This document shows positions 63,528 through 64,000 of a DNA stretch of 64,000 bases, in pieces. Under the pieces are notes generated by a model. The model was not told where the DNA came from and ran no database searches. It saw only the letters and a program-made list of their open reading frames with translations. This DNA is from Phymatolithon calcareum (lineage: Eukaryota; Rhodophyta; Florideophyceae; Hapalidiales): assembly GCA_977006965.1 (NCBI GenBank), contig OZ345379.1, positions 1,488,001 through 1,552,000 on the forward strand, read 5' to 3'. A program made the position numbers and the translations under genes. Numbering within the stretch: the stretch's first letter is position 1; every line of letters starts with the position of its first letter.

Positions 63528-63901
63528 CTGTTTCTCGGGTGAGATCGCAATGGTGCAGGAGCCGACACCAAAGTGTCCGTTTTCTGAAAAATTCGGAATA
63601 GAGAGTGTCGTCATATCTTCAAAGCGAAAAGTTTTCGAGAATTTTAAACGAACTTTTTCCCGTTCATTTAAACTTTGGATTCAATCCGTTTATGTGAGGC
63701 AGAGAGTGTGGTCACACCCTTTCAAGAAGATGTTGTGGAATGTGCTTTGCAGTTTACTCTACGTTTGCGAACCTCACGAACATCGGCTAATTGTTATCTG
63801 CCGCCCCATGCATACGACCGCCACTAAGCAGGCTCAATTGATGTCAACCCTTAACGCAAATGTTACTCGTCATTGAAAATGGTGCGCAACCTGAAGCTGG
63901 A

Positions 63902-63956
63902 GAGGGCGGCTGTGGACTTAGCAAGATTACTGGTCTTGCTCAGTCCACAGCCGCTC
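63902..63956. repeat. Long hairpin at the duplication breakpoint
   Basis: Core stem GCGGCTGTGGACT-t-AGCAAGA pairs with TCTTGCT-c-AGTCCACAGCCGC around a 7-nt loop; three more flanking pairs (one G-T) extend it. It begins exactly where intergenic copy C stops matching copy B (both share CCTGAAGCTGGAGA). Confidence 0.85.
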
Positions 63957-64000
63957 TAGCACTGCAGCTTTGTCTCTGCGGACTTATCATGCCCGATCAC

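Larger units (their letters stand above)
59403..63897. repeat. Segmental duplication array, unit about 2.94 kb
   Basis: Matching landmarks lie about 2,940 bp apart: hydrolase stop 59,648 / 62,584; small-gene ATG 60,492 / 63,435; TATA 60,579 / 63,520. Inside the first unit an extra part-copy of the intergenic segment (61,335-61,735) precedes the long hydrolase copy. Intergenic segment copies: A 60,570-60,935; B 61,335-61,735; C 63,511-63,897. Copies differ by scattered substitutions and small indels. Confidence 0.88.

Noticed and set aside
1-64000. tRNA genes
   Set aside because: I looked for the GGTTCGAAT-type B box with a matching A box and acceptor stem and found no convincing set; a covariance-model scan could still reveal one.

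Overview
The window reads as nuclear DNA from a eukaryote with compact, mostly intronless genes separated by long stretches of decayed transposon sequence. A florideophyte red alga close to Chondrus is the best guess. This is inferred from a Gal3ST-type sulfotransferase (the class expected for sulfated galactans), rare short GT-AG introns of 82-109 bp, TATA-box promoters and the mix of copia, LINE and LTR relics. No alignment could be run, so the organism call is an inference. No operon, CRISPR array or tRNA was recognised.

Left part (1-31 kb), repeat-rich: a copia-type Gag ORF runs off the left edge on the minus strand, followed by a possible LTR and a 171-bp tandem repeat. A type II membrane sulfotransferase gene (5.3-6.5 kb) stands alone in decayed DNA that holds LINE fragments, a methyltransferase relic with an in-frame stop, large perfect palindromes and a cluster of a GGGATTGC octamer. 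A 442-codon ORF of retroelement character (11.3-12.6 kb) continues in the -1 frame. Then come an RNase H LINE relic, a degenerate LINE tail, an unknown 282-aa gene (16.8-17.7 kb), a clean hAT-type MITE with an 8-bp target duplication (19,981-20,323) and a two-exon secreted right-handed beta-helix protein (20.7-22.2 kb). At 26.2-29.5 kb a 5'-truncated LINE with a 14-bp target duplication carries a young 1.4-kb LTR element (LTRs differ at 1 of 273 bp). Two dispersed, degenerate SSU rRNA pieces flank this nest: the 5' end at 25.4-25.6 kb (minus) and the 3' end at 29.6-29.9 kb (plus).

Right part (31-59 kb), gene-rich: a beta-propeller-like protein; a 598-aa helical protein; a UBE2O-type E2 ubiquitin-conjugating enzyme; a multi-helix membrane protein; a HEAT-repeat protein; an 844-aa protein that looks like an SNF2 ATPase whose nucleotide-binding and DExH residues are lost, with a C-terminal SUMO-interaction-like motif; proteasome subunit beta7 (PSMB4 type, one intron); and an 1853-aa secreted or receptor-like protein with IPT/TIG repeats, a REJ-like region and one C-terminal membrane segment.

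Right end (59-64 kb): a local segmental duplication of about 2.94 kb. Its repeating parts are an alpha/beta-hydrolase gene (one long copy without a clear start, two 3' fragments), a tiny two-exon gene for an 82-aa Gly/Asn/Tyr-rich protein (two intact copies, splice sites conserved) and a TATA-containing intergenic segment present three times. The layout suggests that one bidirectional promoter drove both genes and that the copies have since lost different halves.
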